From contig CAMLSG010000268.1 in assembly GCA_946482635.1 (NCBI GenBank), forward strand, positions 1 to 6,191: DNA of 6,191 nucleotides. Reading direction: 5' to 3'. This document shows positions 6,169 to 6,191 of this stretch, one piece after another. The notes under the pieces are model-generated. The model saw only the letters and a list, made by a program, of their open reading frames with translations, was not told the DNA's origin and did not search any database. Within the stretch, counting starts at the first letter, position 1; each line of letters begins with the position of its first letter. Both the position numbers and the translations under genes were made by a program. This DNA is from an uncultured Duganella sp. Its GTDB lineage: Bacteria; Pseudomonadota; Gammaproteobacteria; Burkholderiales; Burkholderiaceae.

Positions 6169-6191
6169 ATATTTGATCCATAATCAAATAT
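6169..6191. promoter_or_regulatory. Perfect 9-bp palindrome with 5-bp spacer, candidate operator
   Basis: ATATTTGAT (6169-6177) and ATCAAATAT (6183-6191) are perfect inverted copies around CCATA. The element is AT-rich in a GC-rich window and lies about 80-105 bases upstream of dkgB. It includes a T-N11-A arrangement of the kind LysR-type regulators bind. The right arm ends at the last base of the window, so the symmetry may continue further. Identification of the binding protein is inference. Confidence 0.55.

Noticed and set aside
1..6191. Mobile element, CRISPR array, tRNA or toxin-antitoxin pair
   Set aside because: I saw no transposase-like product, regularly spaced repeats, cloverleaf sequence or small paired genes; the intergenic stretches are all shorter than 140 bases.

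Overview
The window is GC-rich, densely coding DNA from a Gram-negative proteobacterium. Protein style points to the Betaproteobacteria, most likely an Oxalobacteraceae member of the Massilia/Duganella type. The clues are a propeller-type sensor N-terminus, a long-form AI-2E-family permease, and a di-haem oxidoreductase lipoprotein carrying discoidin domains. The taxonomic call is inference from protein style, not from a marker gene.

Layout from left to right. (1) Positions 1-162, minus strand: the first 54 codons of an exported protein, probably a periplasmic two-component-type propeller sensor, running off the left edge. (2) Positions 175-1947, minus strand: an AI-2E/PerM-family membrane protein with an unusually long (about 240 residue) soluble C-terminal extension. 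It ends 12 bp before the sensor start, so the two probably share a transcript. (3) Positions 1957-2091: a short divergent control region with a good sigma70-type promoter facing right and several small dyads. (4) Positions 2092-5265, plus strand: a 1057-residue lipoprotein made of a lipobox, two tandem F5/8-type-C (discoidin) domains, a proline-rich linker between them, and a C-terminal di-haem c-type oxidoreductase (DHOR, formerly DUF1111) domain. (5) Positions 5266-5286: a 21-bp convergent junction covered by a perfect GC-rich hairpin. (6) Positions 5287-6087, minus strand: a dkgB-type aldo/keto reductase with an intact catalytic tetrad. (7) Positions 6088-6191: its upstream control region, with two perfect inverted repeats five bases apart, the second ending exactly at the window edge.

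The genes do not form an obvious single pathway. The left pair looks like envelope transport plus sensing. The central gene is a monocistronic, outer-membrane-directed redox enzyme with its own promoter. The reductase on the right is a cytoplasmic housekeeping or detoxification enzyme. The most distinctive item is the fusion of carbohydrate-binding-like domains to a di-haem oxidoreductase on a lipid anchor. I see no mobile element, CRISPR array, tRNA or rRNA, and no clear evidence of a wholly new system.
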